From: Ravibacter arvi
GTDB taxonomy: Bacteria; Bacteroidota; Bacteroidia; Cytophagales; Spirosomataceae
Assembly: GCF_039540405.1 (NCBI RefSeq)
Contig: NZ_BAABEY010000001.1
Span: 1 to 64,000 of the forward strand
Length of the DNA stretch: 64,000 nucleotides
Direction of reading: 5' to 3'
Shown here: piece by piece, positions 44,009-53,840 of the stretch
How positions within the stretch are numbered: position 1 is the first letter of the stretch
Layout: the number at the start of each line of letters is the position of its first letter
Made by a program: the position numbers and the translations under genes
The notes under the pieces: generated by a model
Database searches by the model: none
What the model saw: the letters and a program-made list of their open reading frames with translations, nothing else
What the model was told of the DNA's origin: nothing

Positions 44009-44104
44009 TTATTTGTTCCCGATCATCTTCCTGACTTCGGGAGCTACTTTGGTTGCTACCAATTCAATGGATTTAGCCAGTTTATTAAAAGGGAGCCGGT
44101 TCAT
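44009..44104 (-). pseudogene. possible C-terminal scrap of a flavin-dependent monooxygenase
   Basis: A 31-codon minus-strand frame reads NKLAKSIELVATKVAPEVRK before TAA. The pattern S-I-E-L-x-A-T-x-V-A-P-x-V-R-K is the usual end of luciferase-like (LLM-class) oxidoreductases. Nothing of the barrel remains. Confidence 0.35.
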
Positions 44105-44116
44105 GTGAAGTACTCC

Positions 44117-44680
44117 CTAATCTAACTCATGTTGCAGGAGATATCCCAGGTTATTTAATGCGTCCGTATTTGTTGGATCTGTTTCTAACGATTTGTTATA
44201 GGAATCCCTGGCCTTTTTGTGACGGCCGGAGTTATTCTCTAGTTTTCCTCTCAGGCTGTAATAATAGGTATTGGTGTCAAACTTTTCTGAGTAAGCTTCA
44301 AGAGCGATTTCTTTGAGCTGGCTGTCAGAAATGCGGGATACTTTTATAAGTTCAGTTAGATGGGAATGGTCGCTGATTCCCAGTTTTTCGAAAATTTGCC
44401 TGTAGTTGGTTTCGATTAATGTATCATGATCAAGATGGTACATATTTGCGACCTTGGTAAAGAACTCCTCAATGAAACCACCTATTAAATTGATTATTTT
44501 AAGCTCCGTCAATGATGAAATTCCATTTACCGGGTCAACTCCAGCAATCTCTCGCTGTAATTCTTCGGATTGTTTCTGCCAGTATTTCACATAGGATAAC
44601 CGGCCTGCTGGATGATAGATTTTAATCTTACCAACCGTGATCGGCAAGATCTTACTCCAGGCGTCAGCCTCTTTTAACAA
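44117..44680 (-). CDS. tetratricopeptide-repeat protein, possibly N-terminally truncated
   Basis: A 187-aa frame. The C-terminus is a TPR motif (ARDSYNKSLETDPTNTDALN NLGYLL). The only start at the 5' end is a TTG at 44680 just after an in-frame stop; the first ATG would remove 80 residues. It is therefore either TTG-initiated or the 3' part of a broken gene. The N-terminal half (ILPITVGKIKIYHPAGRLSY) is unrecognised. Confidence 0.5.
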   Translation of the reverse strand: MLKEADAWSKILPITVGKIKIYHPAGRLSYVKYWQKQSEELQREIAGVDPVNGISSLTELKIINLIGGFIEEFFTKVANMYHLDHDTLIETNYRQIFEKLGISDHSHLTELIKVSRISDSQLKEIALEAYSEKFDTNTYYYSLRGKLENNSGRHKKARDSYNKSLETDPTNTDALNNLGYLLQHELD

Positions 44681-44780
44681 ATGACCCTAACGCGGTTGGC
44701 GGAAGAAAGGCTGAAATCAAGGGTCGGTCAATGTTTTCGATCGTTCCGTCTATCAGTTATAATTTTAGAATAGGAGCTAT

Positions 44781-45455
44781 ATGAGAGATGCGTGGTTGGT
44801 ATTGATTCTGGCGTTGGGCCTGATGTCTTGTGACCCGGGAGTAGAGGTTCAGAACGTGTTGGTGGATAAGCTGTTGTCGGTGAGTGCTGTGGTTTCTCCC
44901 CGGGACTCATCTTTAAAGGTGTACGTTTTTCGTGCTTCAGGCCTCTCTAAAAGGATTCCCTATGATATGCTCATCGAAAAGAATGCCCGCGTGACCATTT
45001 CGGACGGTACGCGCGAGGCATTGTTGTCTTATTATGCGGATACAGAGCGTTATGAGTGTGTCAACCCCTTTCATGACCTGGAGGCGGGTAGCAGCCTTAC
45101 GCTTACCGTACAAACGCAGGATGGCGTCACGGCTACCGGGCACAGTGTTATCCCGCCGAAACCGCAACTGGTTTCCTTTACCCATCACCATCGGAACGAT
45201 TTCCTGGTTTATGAGCTGGTATGGAACAACCCGGAAGCACATAAGTATTTCCAGGCGTGGCAAAGCATGGAATTTGCGACCTCGTCACAATATGATACCT
45301 GGCTGACAAACGCGGAGGAATCAGGTATCCTGCCCGTTTTCAAAGAACCCGTCGATGTGAGCAACAATATCAAAGGAGGCTTCGGGATATTTGCGTCGTA
45401 CAACTGTACGGATTCCCTGATCGTGAAAATTGATGCCGAACCTGCTGTGAAATAA
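44781..45455 (+). CDS. DUF4249-type lipoprotein (short)
   Basis: A 224-aa protein with a lipoprotein signal (MRDAWLVLILALGLMSC-D). The body fits DUF4249: LSVSAVVSPRDSSLKVYVFR, ARVTISDGTREALLSYYADT, LTVQTQDGVTATGHSVIPPK, LVYELVWNNPEAHKYFQ. DUF4249 proteins usually accompany a TonB-dependent receptor; none is nearby here, and this copy is shorter than most, so it may be a displaced relic that is still intact as a frame. Located at the boundary to the AT-rich RiPP region. Confidence 0.7.
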   Translation: MRDAWLVLILALGLMSCDPGVEVQNVLVDKLLSVSAVVSPRDSSLKVYVFRASGLSKRIPYDMLIEKNARVTISDGTREALLSYYADTERYECVNPFHDLEAGSSLTLTVQTQDGVTATGHSVIPPKPQLVSFTHHHRNDFLVYELVWNNPEAHKYFQAWQSMEFATSSQYDTWLTNAEESGILPVFKEPVDVSNNIKGGFGIFASYNCTDSLIVKIDAEPAVK

Positions 45456-46589
45456 CTATTCTTTTCGATTTTATGTTGTCCCACTTTTTGGGGGAAGTCT
45501 TCAAACAAGCCAAACATTAGTATATTAAACTTCATGTGATTATTTTTATATTTAATTTAAAAAAAAATTGCATTTCTTGATTTAGTTATTTTTCTTAGTA
45601 GAATATTTTGATTTTCTATCCCAGGTACTTGTGTCCAAAAGTGTATACCTTTTACCTATATGAAATAAACTCGGGCCCTCTGCCACTGTGTTGAAAGTCT
45701 ATTTGCTTCCCAGGAAGGGGTATAAGTAGAGACTCTTTTTATGTAAATACAATAAGTATATTCACAAATAGGTAGCAAAAAATCGATGTATAACTGACGA
45801 TAGACTGCTTGAGATGTTTAAACAACGACTAGCTATTCAATTACCGAGAAACTATCCTCTCTTTGAATAAATATTTTTTTGCAACCACAAGTATATATTT
45901 TTCTGCTTTTAAAGTATTTAGTTAGGTCTGTTATCGTAATCGAAAGACAATTTTTAGGTTACTGAAATATCCTAGAGCGTGTAGTATGGATGGTTAGTAC
46001 AGAAACGTGGCGAGTTGTAGTGGTCGGAGAGGAAAAGTCTCGGAAATGTTCGCGTTCCGATAATAGATTTTAGATACTTGATTATGCGTATCAAGTCGAT
46101 TAAGCGACGGATCTTAGATGTTAAAATATACTTCATTGCCAGTTCTGCGAAATAATAAATCTGTAAGGTGAAAAAATCGATACAAAGTAGTAAGAAATTT
46201 ATCGCTCAAAAGAGTAACAATGGGTCTGATATATTCCAAATACATTGCGTTTTAAAAAATGACTACAAGGTATCATTCATACGAGCAATGAATTTGAATA
46301 GTAATATATAATATTATCTGTAAATTGCTTAGTAAATAACAAATATACATAATGTTTTTATTCGCTTTTGAAAATTAAGTTTTACGCAAAAATAGTGATT
46401 AGTGACGAAATAAAAGTGTTGATGTGTCGATACAGATTCAAAAAAGAAGATTCATAAGAGCGTTAATTGGTAATTCGGAATAAAGACTATTTAATTGATT
46501 GTTGCCTAACTAAATATGTAAAATAGAGTAGGAAATGGATTTATACTTTACTATGCAAGAAGATAATTTTCACTTTAAAATCAATTAAT
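45456..46589. other. 1.1-kb AT-rich region upstream of the RiPP precursor
   Basis: No gene recognised on either strand; I looked for short GG-leader peptides and found none. The GC content falls sharply from here on, marking the left border of the acquired RiPP cluster. It must hold the promoter of the precursor gene; no promoter could be assigned securely. Confidence 0.5.
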
Positions 46590-46949
46590 ATGAAAAAGAT
46601 TAAAAAGTTAACATTTAAGAAAAAGGACATTATTGATCTAACGAAAGACGAACAGCGCAAAATAATCGGTGGATTTGCAGAGACTTACACTCAATGTACA
46701 GATGGGTGTGGAGGTATGACTGTATACGCCGACAATTGCACGTCGGGTTGCACTTCCGATTGTGCAAGCAACGTGGGAGGAGGTAATTGTGATCCGGCCT
46801 CTGGCCTCGATAATGCGACATGTTATATATCGGCAGCCGACCTATGTCACACAGATAGAAATTGTACTTACGCGAGGTGTACGGAGGGGTGTCCGCATAG
46901 CTATGGTGACCCAACGTGTGGAGATGATGCTACTTGCAAAGAATGTTAA
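46590..46949 (+). CDS. lanthipeptide-type precursor, GG leader and Cys-rich core
   Basis: A 119-aa precursor. The leader MKKIKKLTFKKKDIIDLTKD then EQRKIIGG (28 aa) is the Bacteroidota RiPP leader pattern (KKLxxKKxxIxxLxxxExxxIxGG), with the double Gly as the C39 cleavage site. The 91-aa core has 14 Cys and 18 Ser/Thr, the Cys mostly preceded by Thr, Gly, Asp or Asn (QCTDGC, NCTSGCTSDC, RCTEGC, TCGDDATCKEC). With LanB and LanC encoded downstream, Ser/Thr dehydration and thioether ring closure are expected. The core is far longer than most lanthipeptides (about 20-40 aa). It is separated from the enzymes by a terminator hairpin, a usual way to make more precursor than enzyme. Confidence 0.88.
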   Translation: MKKIKKLTFKKKDIIDLTKDEQRKIIGGFAETYTQCTDGCGGMTVYADNCTSGCTSDCASNVGGGNCDPASGLDNATCYISAADLCHTDRNCTYARCTEGCPHSYGDPTCGDDATCKEC

Positions 46950-46978
46950 ACAAGTAGCTATAAGTTCCATAAATTGAG

Positions 46979-47015
46979 AAAAGTAGAGTAATGATTGTCT
47001 TAAATCTCTACTTTT
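46979..47015 (+). terminator. hairpin after the precursor gene (attenuating terminator)
   Basis: AAAAGTAGAG (46979-46988) pairs with CTCTACTTTT (47006-47015) followed by a T/C-rich tract. It probably lets most transcripts end after the precursor while some read into the enzymes. Confidence 0.7.
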
Positions 47016-47259
47016 CTTTCTTTGCATATGCTTCCTCATGAATATAGCTCGATAAATATTTTTTGAGGGAAGCCTCAAATGAGATAACTATTTGATTGAT
47101 ATATCAGCCTATTTGACATACTATCTCATACTAATTTAAGTTATTGTTAACTAAAATTGGAAAATATTCATACATATTAAATTAACAAAACAGAAGAAAA
47201 TAATTTACTGGTTTGTTGATCTGTTCACGATATATGGAAAGTTTAACAAAAGGATTTCA

Positions 47260-48222
47260 ATGAGAAGTAGCATGGAAAATTTTCAAGAAATTGAAAATAT
47301 GAAAACTAGTAAAGTTGAGAGCATTGATTTGTATATATCGCTGATCTCAAATCTATCTTGGGAAAATACAAGCGCACAAATATTAAAATGTTTGTCCATC
47401 ATTGGTGTAGCAATTTTGGCTAAAAGTGACTTTATTTGGAATCTCGGTATAGAGTGCCTGTCGCAGCTCATAAAGGAAATATATAGTAAAGTAAGGGATT
47501 GTAGAAAAGGTGAAAAGTCAGAGTATCTAAAGGCACTCGTGGCTATTGGTTTTATTTTACGCTCTATTGAAGTGAAATCGGACATTAAACCAGTTACTAA
47601 AATTATTAACAAATGGTTGTATAAAGCGAAATTTTTGTCAATATATGAATTGTCTTATTTGCAATTATATAGAACAAATAATAAGACGAAAATGCCGCTA
47701 AAAAAATCGAATTTGGTGACAATACCGGGTATAGGTAAAAATTTTCTGAATGAAAATCGAGATAAAGTGGAATTGCTTATTTTGGCCTCAATGAGGATAA
47801 ATAATTGCGTAAAGTACTTGGATGACTATACACTTGTACATTTACCTTCATATCTAATAAAGGAGTACTATGATACACATAATAGATACCATAAAACGCT
47901 AATATGCCTAAGTTTGTTTATGCTATTTGAGAGTAATTGTGACGAAATTAGAAGCTATAAAAGTGATATATTGAGAATTATAGAAAATGAAATTTTAATC
48001 AAGGAGGCTGTTTCTTCTTTGACTAAAGACGAGCAATGTTTAAGATGTTATATTAGAGACAGGTGGGAGATACATAGTTCAGAGTGTTTTTTAGAAAACG
48101 ATGAACATCAATTCGGTAATTTAAATATATTTTGGGTCATTATGAAAAACCCAAAAAGTTTTAATTTTGACTTTATAATTTCATTTGTTATAGCGACATC
48201 GTTAAATTTTGATAAACCTTGA
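47260..48222 (+). CDS. unknown helical protein of the RiPP operon
   Basis: A 320-aa protein starting MRSSMENFQEIENMK; the second ATG at 47272 is also possible. It is Lys/Ile/Asn-rich and predicted mostly helical, with segments such as LKCLSIIGVAILAKSDFIWN, LKALVAIGFILRSIEVKSD and KTLICLSLFMLFESNCDEIR, and two Cys near CLRCYIRDRW. No family recognised. It sits between the precursor and the glycosyltransferase, its stop overlapping that gene's start, so it is part of the biosynthetic operon. Adapter, immunity or modification roles are possible. Confidence 0.75.
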   Translation: MRSSMENFQEIENMKTSKVESIDLYISLISNLSWENTSAQILKCLSIIGVAILAKSDFIWNLGIECLSQLIKEIYSKVRDCRKGEKSEYLKALVAIGFILRSIEVKSDIKPVTKIINKWLYKAKFLSIYELSYLQLYRTNNKTKMPLKKSNLVTIPGIGKNFLNENRDKVELLILASMRINNCVKYLDDYTLVHLPSYLIKEYYDTHNRYHKTLICLSLFMLFESNCDEIRSYKSDILRIIENEILIKEAVSSLTKDEQCLRCYIRDRWEIHSSECFLENDEHQFGNLNIFWVIMKNPKSFNFDFIISFVIATSLNFDKP

Positions 48223-49445
48223 AAAGGAAAAATATTTTTTTTATTGATACTCGCGGAGAGGGAAAAAATTATGGTATCGGTACTTATAGGAGAATATTAT
48301 TTCATTATCTACTGGATTCCAATAAGTACAATATATTTTGGGTAAAAATTAATTATGCGGCGACACCCGATGTAAAAGTATTATCAAATAGTTCTACTTC
48401 GGGAATGATATCTATTGAAATATCACTATCATTTGATTTTCGTGATGAATTTGATGCTACAAGTAAAATAGCGTTTCGCGAGCAATTTCGCTCGCTAACA
48501 TGTTTTGCGATTTTGCAAAATTTGACACAATGTCGCACTGGAATCGTGCATCTAAATTCTGTGGGAGAAAAAGGGATGGCGATTGTAGCAAAGCAGAAAG
48601 GTTTTCGAGTTATTGGTACTCAGCATACGGCACTTTTTGAAAAACCGGAATTTAAAACGAATGACCGGGCAGATGAATTAAATTGGAGCCTATTTAATTC
48701 CGAAAGGGAATATTTAAGCAACCTAGATGCGTGTATTTTTTTGTCGGATATTACAATGCATAGAGCAATTGATTATAATCATATCTGTCCGGAAAAAGCT
48801 AATCTTATTTATAATGGCGTTCATTTCGCTCCCCCACAGGATAATAAGGTTACTGAAACACTAAAAAATGAAATGGAACTGTCCTCTGATGACTTTATTA
48901 TATTGTATGTGGGAAGATTAAATAGGCGAAAGGGATTAGTTGAACTAATTAGTTCATTTACGAGCTTTTCAAAAAATAGAACTAAAGTTAAACTTGTGAT
49001 TGTTGGCGATGGCGATTTATCAATATTTGCTAATTTGAAAGACGATGTAAGAGGTAAAATATTGAAGATAGGATATATGACAAACGACAGAATTTCGGCT
49101 ATCTATAGGTTGGCAAATATTGGTGTATTGCCTTCATATTCAGAACAGTCTAGTTTTTCGATTCTAGAAATGATGAATTATGGACTTCCCTTAATATTGA
49201 GTGATATACCAGAATTCTGTTTATTTAAAGACGATTTTCATGCTATCAAATCAGCTGTACATAAAAGTACATATGGTACGGTGTCTGGTATAGATATTGA
49301 ATCCTTGAGAATATGCATTGAAAGACTATACGAATCTAAGAAATTGCGCGATTTTTTAATTAGAAATTCGAAAGAATTAATTTCAAAAAAGCTAAATTCG
49401 AAGCGAATGTCTGATTTAACGATTTCTTTATATGATAAACTATAA
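48219..49445 (+). CDS. GT4-family glycosyltransferase of the RiPP operon
   Basis: A 408-aa GT-B glycosyltransferase. It starts at a TTG overlapping the previous stop (TTGA at 48219-48222); the first strand KNIFFIDTRGEGKNYGIGTY begins immediately, and no downstream ATG would keep it. The C-terminal donor-binding half shows FIILYVGRLNRRKGLVELIS, KLVIVGDGDLSIFANLKDDV, LPSYSEQSSFSILEMMNYGL with the E-x7-E motif. It likely glycosylates the peptide core; glycosyltransferases of this type occur beside GG-leader precursors in Bacteroidota. Donor sugar unknown. Confidence 0.85.
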   Translation: MKRKNIFFIDTRGEGKNYGIGTYRRILFHYLLDSNKYNIFWVKINYAATPDVKVLSNSSTSGMISIEISLSFDFRDEFDATSKIAFREQFRSLTCFAILQNLTQCRTGIVHLNSVGEKGMAIVAKQKGFRVIGTQHTALFEKPEFKTNDRADELNWSLFNSEREYLSNLDACIFLSDITMHRAIDYNHICPEKANLIYNGVHFAPPQDNKVTETLKNEMELSSDDFIILYVGRLNRRKGLVELISSFTSFSKNRTKVKLVIVGDGDLSIFANLKDDVRGKILKIGYMTNDRISAIYRLANIGVLPSYSEQSSFSILEMMNYGLPLILSDIPEFCLFKDDFHAIKSAVHKSTYGTVSGIDIESLRICIERLYESKKLRDFLIRNSKELISKKLNSKRMSDLTISLYDKL

Positions 49446-49456
49446 TACTAATATCT

Positions 49457-50674
49457 ATGGTAGGATGTAGTAGTACGCGTGATATTATCTCGCAAGTTGA
49501 AAATATATATCGAATTATTAAGGAAAATATTTCTTTTATAAAATCTGATAAAGGAGCATTGTGCAATTCTGCCGGTTTATCAATATTTTTGTATAATTAT
49601 TCTCAAATATTTTCAAATTGTGAGAGTAAAAGACTTGCAGATAAGGTCATAGAAAATTTATTTGATAAAGACTTGGAGTTTGAATATTCGGATGCGGGGA
49701 CTGTTAGCTTTTGTTCTGGAGTTATTGGCTCCGGGTGGTTGATGACTTATTTGTCTGATTCCGGCTATTGCGAGATTGAGCAGGATATGGTGGAGCTTGA
49801 TTGTATAGCAGAACTTTTTTTTATAAAAACCATTGAAGCTGGAAACTATGACTTTCTGCATGGCGCATCGGGAGCTTTGCGCTATTTGCTTGGAAGACCA
49901 AAAGATGAGTTAACCATACACGCCATTATCAGGATGACTCGAAAACTGCTCGACGCAGCTTGTAATACTGATGAATTCCTATTCTGGCCTTCATATGAAT
50001 TCAAAACTAAATCAATAAAATCTGGAGTTATAAACTTAGGACTTTCTCATGGTACGCCGTCAATACTTGCAATACTATCAGCTGTATACGAATATTTAGA
50101 TCAGAATGAATTTCTTGTCGATTACATTAGAAAGTGTGCTTATACAATTTTAAGTTGCAAAAATAGAGGTGACACTTTTTCCTTATATCCCTATCAGTGC
50201 GATATTGGCGCTTTTAATAGCTCCAATTCGCGCCTCGGTTGGTGTTACGGAGATCTCGGAGTAGCTGTCAGTTTGTGGAGTGCCGGAAAGATTTTATCTG
50301 ACAATTACATTCTTAATGAGGCAATTCTTGCCATAAGAAGTGCTAGCAAAATCTGTGATACAGAAATGGGGCTAGTAAAGGACGCAGCAATATGTCATGG
50401 AGCCTCTGGAATTTCTCATATTTTATATAATTTTTACCTCGAAACAAATGAAAAAGAGTTTCTTTTATCATCAAATTATTGGTATAATAGAACTATTTGC
50501 TATCTTGAGCCAGTGAGGAATTTGATAACAGCGCGGACAAACTGGAATTCTACGTTCGGTTATAACAATAGGTTTGGTTTACTAGAGGGTATTAGTGGTG
50601 TTGGGATTAGCCTTTTAAACAGAATTTATCCGTCTATGCCTATTTGGGACAAATGTCTTTTACTTAGAAACTGA
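49457..50674 (+). CDS. lanC: LanC-type lanthionine cyclase
   Basis: A 405-aa LanC domain protein. The zinc ligands are complete: C263 in LGWCYGDLG, C313-H314 in ICHGASG. Other LanC motifs: FLHGASGALRYLLG, INLGLSHGTPSILAILSAVY. It would bind the dehydrated core and close thioether rings by activating Cys thiols. Starts 11 bases after the glycosyltransferase stop and ends 7 bases before LanB, in one operon. Unlike the second LanC-like protein at 61971 it has the metal site, so it is the catalytic cyclase of the cluster. Confidence 0.9.
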   Translation: MVGCSSTRDIISQVENIYRIIKENISFIKSDKGALCNSAGLSIFLYNYSQIFSNCESKRLADKVIENLFDKDLEFEYSDAGTVSFCSGVIGSGWLMTYLSDSGYCEIEQDMVELDCIAELFFIKTIEAGNYDFLHGASGALRYLLGRPKDELTIHAIIRMTRKLLDAACNTDEFLFWPSYEFKTKSIKSGVINLGLSHGTPSILAILSAVYEYLDQNEFLVDYIRKCAYTILSCKNRGDTFSLYPYQCDIGAFNSSNSRLGWCYGDLGVAVSLWSAGKILSDNYILNEAILAIRSASKICDTEMGLVKDAAICHGASGISHILYNFYLETNEKEFLLSSNYWYNRTICYLEPVRNLITARTNWNSTFGYNNRFGLLEGISGVGISLLNRIYPSMPIWDKCLLLRN

Positions 50675-50681
50675 TTTTGTT

Positions 50682-53600
50682 ATGAAAAATAGAAAATTTG
50701 ATTCTCCGTTTTTTCTTGTACGTAACCCTATTTTTCCAATACAAACATTGTTTAATCTATACGAAGAAATAAATAGGGTTGGGCCACACTCTGTTTTTAG
50801 ATATCTCACTGATGAATTTTACGAAGCGTTGTACTTAGCGTCGCCGGTTCTTTTTTATGAAATAAAAAGGCATGCTACTGAAACAAGCCTTGATATTAAA
50901 AATAATGACGGCAGATCCATACTTAGATCACTCTTGAAATATTTGGCGAGATCATGTACACGTTGCACTCCTTTCGGTCTCTTTGCTAGTTGTACTGTAG
51001 GGCAGATTGATCATAATACTAATTTAATAATTGACAGTACATCAATAAGGAGACATTTTCGCTTGGATATGGATTTTTTATGTCATTTAGCAATTCGATT
51101 GAGAAATATTCCCGCCATTAAAAAGCATCTATTGTATTTTCCCAATTCCACTGCATATAGATGCGCAGGGACCGTCAAATATATTGAGTATAGATATGAT
51201 CAAGACGGACAGCGCACTTTTCATTTAAGCGAGACAAAGTATTCATCAATTATTTATGATATCTTTCTGTTGTGCAAGAACGGTTTATGTTATGATTCTC
51301 TGTGCAAAAAAATATCCCTTAAGTATGGTTTTGAGATAAGGGAAGTGCAAGATTATCTCGATTGTTTGATTGAAAATAATATCCTGTATAGCAGTATTGA
51401 TCCAAATGTTACGGGAGAAGAATTTTTTGATTCTCTTTTTAGAGAAATATTTAGAATAAGTGAAATTGAACCAAGTGTGGTTAGTATACGTGAGTCGTTT
51501 GCATTGATTGCTAAACATATAGAGGTGATAAAGCTAGGAAAAGGTGAAATGTCGAGCTATTTTGCAGTAAAATCTATTGTAGATAGTATTATTCCAGACT
51601 TTAAATATAGTGAGAGTAGATTATTTCAAATGGATACATTTGGAGTATCAAATGATTTATCTCTAAGCGCAGGCGCTATCAGCGATATTTTAGATGTAGT
51701 AAGTGATCTTAATGCTTTGAATACTGACTTGCATGAAAACGTGTATATGGAGAGATTTAAGAGAAACTTTACTCACATCTATGAGTTACAATCCGTAAGG
51801 CTAGTCGATGTACTTGACAGTGAAACAGGTATTGGGTACCGAACTGCATCGGAACTATCCAATTTAAGATCGAATATGGAAAATATTGACGATGGGTCTT
51901 TATTGGAAAGACTATCGTTTGCTAAGTATCTTGATTTCATCAAATCAGGTTCTAGTGAAATAGTGATCAAGCAGGAGGATATTAAGATGGCACGGGTTCC
52001 CAACCCACTTCCAAACGCATTTACTATATTTGTAAATTTCTTAGGGAGTAACAATAAGGCAGAATATAACATCTCGGGAGTAAACTTATCTAACACTAAG
52101 TTGTTTGGTAGATTTTGTCATGGATCGCCGGATCTTTATGATAAAATTAAGGCAATCAGCGAAGAAGAAGAGAGCGATGACTACATCAATGCTGAAATTG
52201 CTCATTTGCCTCAATCTAGGATTGGGAACGTAGTTTCTCGTCCGGAGCTGACAAAGTATGAAATCGAATTTTTGTCGCTCTCAAAGGTAAAGAGCGATTT
52301 TAAAATAATGTTGAATGATTTATACGTTAGAGTTCAAAATGGTGAAATAATTCTCTTTTCTAAGAAGTTAAAGAAAAGAGTAATTCCCAAACTAACAAAT
52401 GCGCATAATTATGCCACAAATAGCCTCGATATATATCATTTCTTAAGTGACCTTCAATATCAAAATGTGAAACCTGTGTCTATTTGGAAATGGGGAAAAT
52501 TGATGAATTCGGAAGCATATCTTCCTCGTGTGATATATAAGAATTGCATTGTTTCTCGCGCCAGATGGAGAATATATCTAGCAGATTTTGTTAATGTTCC
52601 AAAGGGTTTTTCTTTTTTTATACGGGCATTTAGGGAAGTTAAAAATAGTAGAGATATTCCTCGATTAGTCACTATAGCCGAAGGTGACAATCAATTGGTG
52701 TTGGATTTGACTGTTGACTTATGTCTTGAAATTCTAAAAAAAAATTTGGAGAAATACCGACAAATAGATTTGCATGAATTTGTTTTTGCGGCCGAAACTG
52801 GTTTGAATTCGGGTTCTGCTCTTCAAAATTATGAGGGAAATTACTTTGCTAATGAAATATTAATTCCGGTGAAGCAAAGTGGGGAGAATAAGGCAATTGC
52901 AAAATTTGATAATTCGTGGTTGAATTCCTTGGGGGCGAAGCGTACGTTCTATCTTGGAAGTGAATGGCTATATTTGAAAATATATTGTAAGCCTAAGCAC
53001 TTTGACGAAATATTGGCTGCTTTAGCGCGGGACGTTAATTTATTGCTAAAAAATGGATCTGTAGAAACATGGTTTTTTATAAAGTATGCTGATCCGCTGC
53101 CCCATATTAGACTGCGTTTCAAGGTTGGCTCTGAGATTGGATGTGTTTTGGAGAAGGTGTATTTCCGGCTTAAGAAATTCATTGACAAGAATTATTTACG
53201 TGATATATGTTCTGGTACTTATAGGCGTGAGATTGAGCGGTACGGCAAAAAGAGTATTGGATTGTCTGAGCATTTATTTCAGCTAAATAGTTGTTTTGTA
53301 TGCGAGCTGATTAGGCAATTTAGGAAAGTCAATAATAGTGCTGATATATTTTTATTAAGTATCTATGTAGTTGATAAGACATTAGATATTATGAAGATCG
53401 ACAAAACCGAGAAGTTTTCTTTTTTGAAATTCTATTTTGAAAAGTTTGCTCTTGAGTTTAGTTATCAAAGAGACAAAGCAGTAAGAAAAGAGCTTTCTAA
53501 TCTGTACAGAGCCCAAAAGGACCAACTACAGGATAATTTTGGCTTCTATATGCTTTCGATAGCCCAAAGGAAAATAGTAAATAATTATCTGATGGGTGTT

Positions 53601-53813
53601 GAGAATTTGATTAAGCTTAGTGATTGTGCTGATATGAAAAGTTGGCAGTTCGTCGGTAGTCACATTCATATGTTTATTAATCGACTTTTTACACAAAAAC
53701 CTCGCTTGATTGAATTTAGAATGTATTTTTTTTTGTTTTCCTATTATAAATCTGTAGTGGCAAAAAGCCAAAAAGTGATTGTTAGTGAGTATACGAATAG
53801 TATTCAATTTTGA
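50682..53813 (+). CDS. lanB: LanB-type dehydratase (full length, fused)
   Basis: A 1043-aa lantibiotic dehydratase. The N-terminus shows the glutamylation domain (YEAL YLASPVLFYEI, LKYLARSCTRCTPFGLFASC TVG is the family signature). The C-terminal elimination (SpaB_C) domain from about residue 770 reads WLYLKIYCKPKHFDEILAAL and VETWFFIKYADPLPHIRLRF. Both halves are in one chain, as in class I LanB, rather than split as in thiopeptide pathways. It would use glutamyl-tRNA to dehydrate Ser/Thr of the precursor. Together with LanC it defines the cluster as class I lanthipeptide. The tRNA-like RNAs in this window are far away and not connected to it. Confidence 0.92.
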   Translation: MKNRKFDSPFFLVRNPIFPIQTLFNLYEEINRVGPHSVFRYLTDEFYEALYLASPVLFYEIKRHATETSLDIKNNDGRSILRSLLKYLARSCTRCTPFGLFASCTVGQIDHNTNLIIDSTSIRRHFRLDMDFLCHLAIRLRNIPAIKKHLLYFPNSTAYRCAGTVKYIEYRYDQDGQRTFHLSETKYSSIIYDIFLLCKNGLCYDSLCKKISLKYGFEIREVQDYLDCLIENNILYSSIDPNVTGEEFFDSLFREIFRISEIEPSVVSIRESFALIAKHIEVIKLGKGEMSSYFAVKSIVDSIIPDFKYSESRLFQMDTFGVSNDLSLSAGAISDILDVVSDLNALNTDLHENVYMERFKRNFTHIYELQSVRLVDVLDSETGIGYRTASELSNLRSNMENIDDGSLLERLSFAKYLDFIKSGSSEIVIKQEDIKMARVPNPLPNAFTIFVNFLGSNNKAEYNISGVNLSNTKLFGRFCHGSPDLYDKIKAISEEEESDDYINAEIAHLPQSRIGNVVSRPELTKYEIEFLSLSKVKSDFKIMLNDLYVRVQNGEIILFSKKLKKRVIPKLTNAHNYATNSLDIYHFLSDLQYQNVKPVSIWKWGKLMNSEAYLPRVIYKNCIVSRARWRIYLADFVNVPKGFSFFIRAFREVKNSRDIPRLVTIAEGDNQLVLDLTVDLCLEILKKNLEKYRQIDLHEFVFAAETGLNSGSALQNYEGNYFANEILIPVKQSGENKAIAKFDNSWLNSLGAKRTFYLGSEWLYLKIYCKPKHFDEILAALARDVNLLLKNGSVETWFFIKYADPLPHIRLRFKVGSEIGCVLEKVYFRLKKFIDKNYLRDICSGTYRREIERYGKKSIGLSEHLFQLNSCFVCELIRQFRKVNNSADIFLLSIYVVDKTLDIMKIDKTEKFSFLKFYFEKFALEFSYQRDKAVRKELSNLYRAQKDQLQDNFGFYMLSIAQRKIVNNYLMGVENLIKLSDCADMKSWQFVGSHIHMFINRLFTQKPRLIEFRMYFFLFSYYKSVVAKSQKVIVSEYTNSIQF

Positions 53814-53840
53814 GTGTCTTTTTACGTTTATTATTTACCT

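Noticed and set aside
50682..53813. Link between LanB glutamyl-tRNA use and the tRNA-like RNAs at 17.6-18.0 kb
   Set aside because: The loci are over 30 kb apart, differ strongly in base composition and have separate regulation signals; no sequence evidence connects them.
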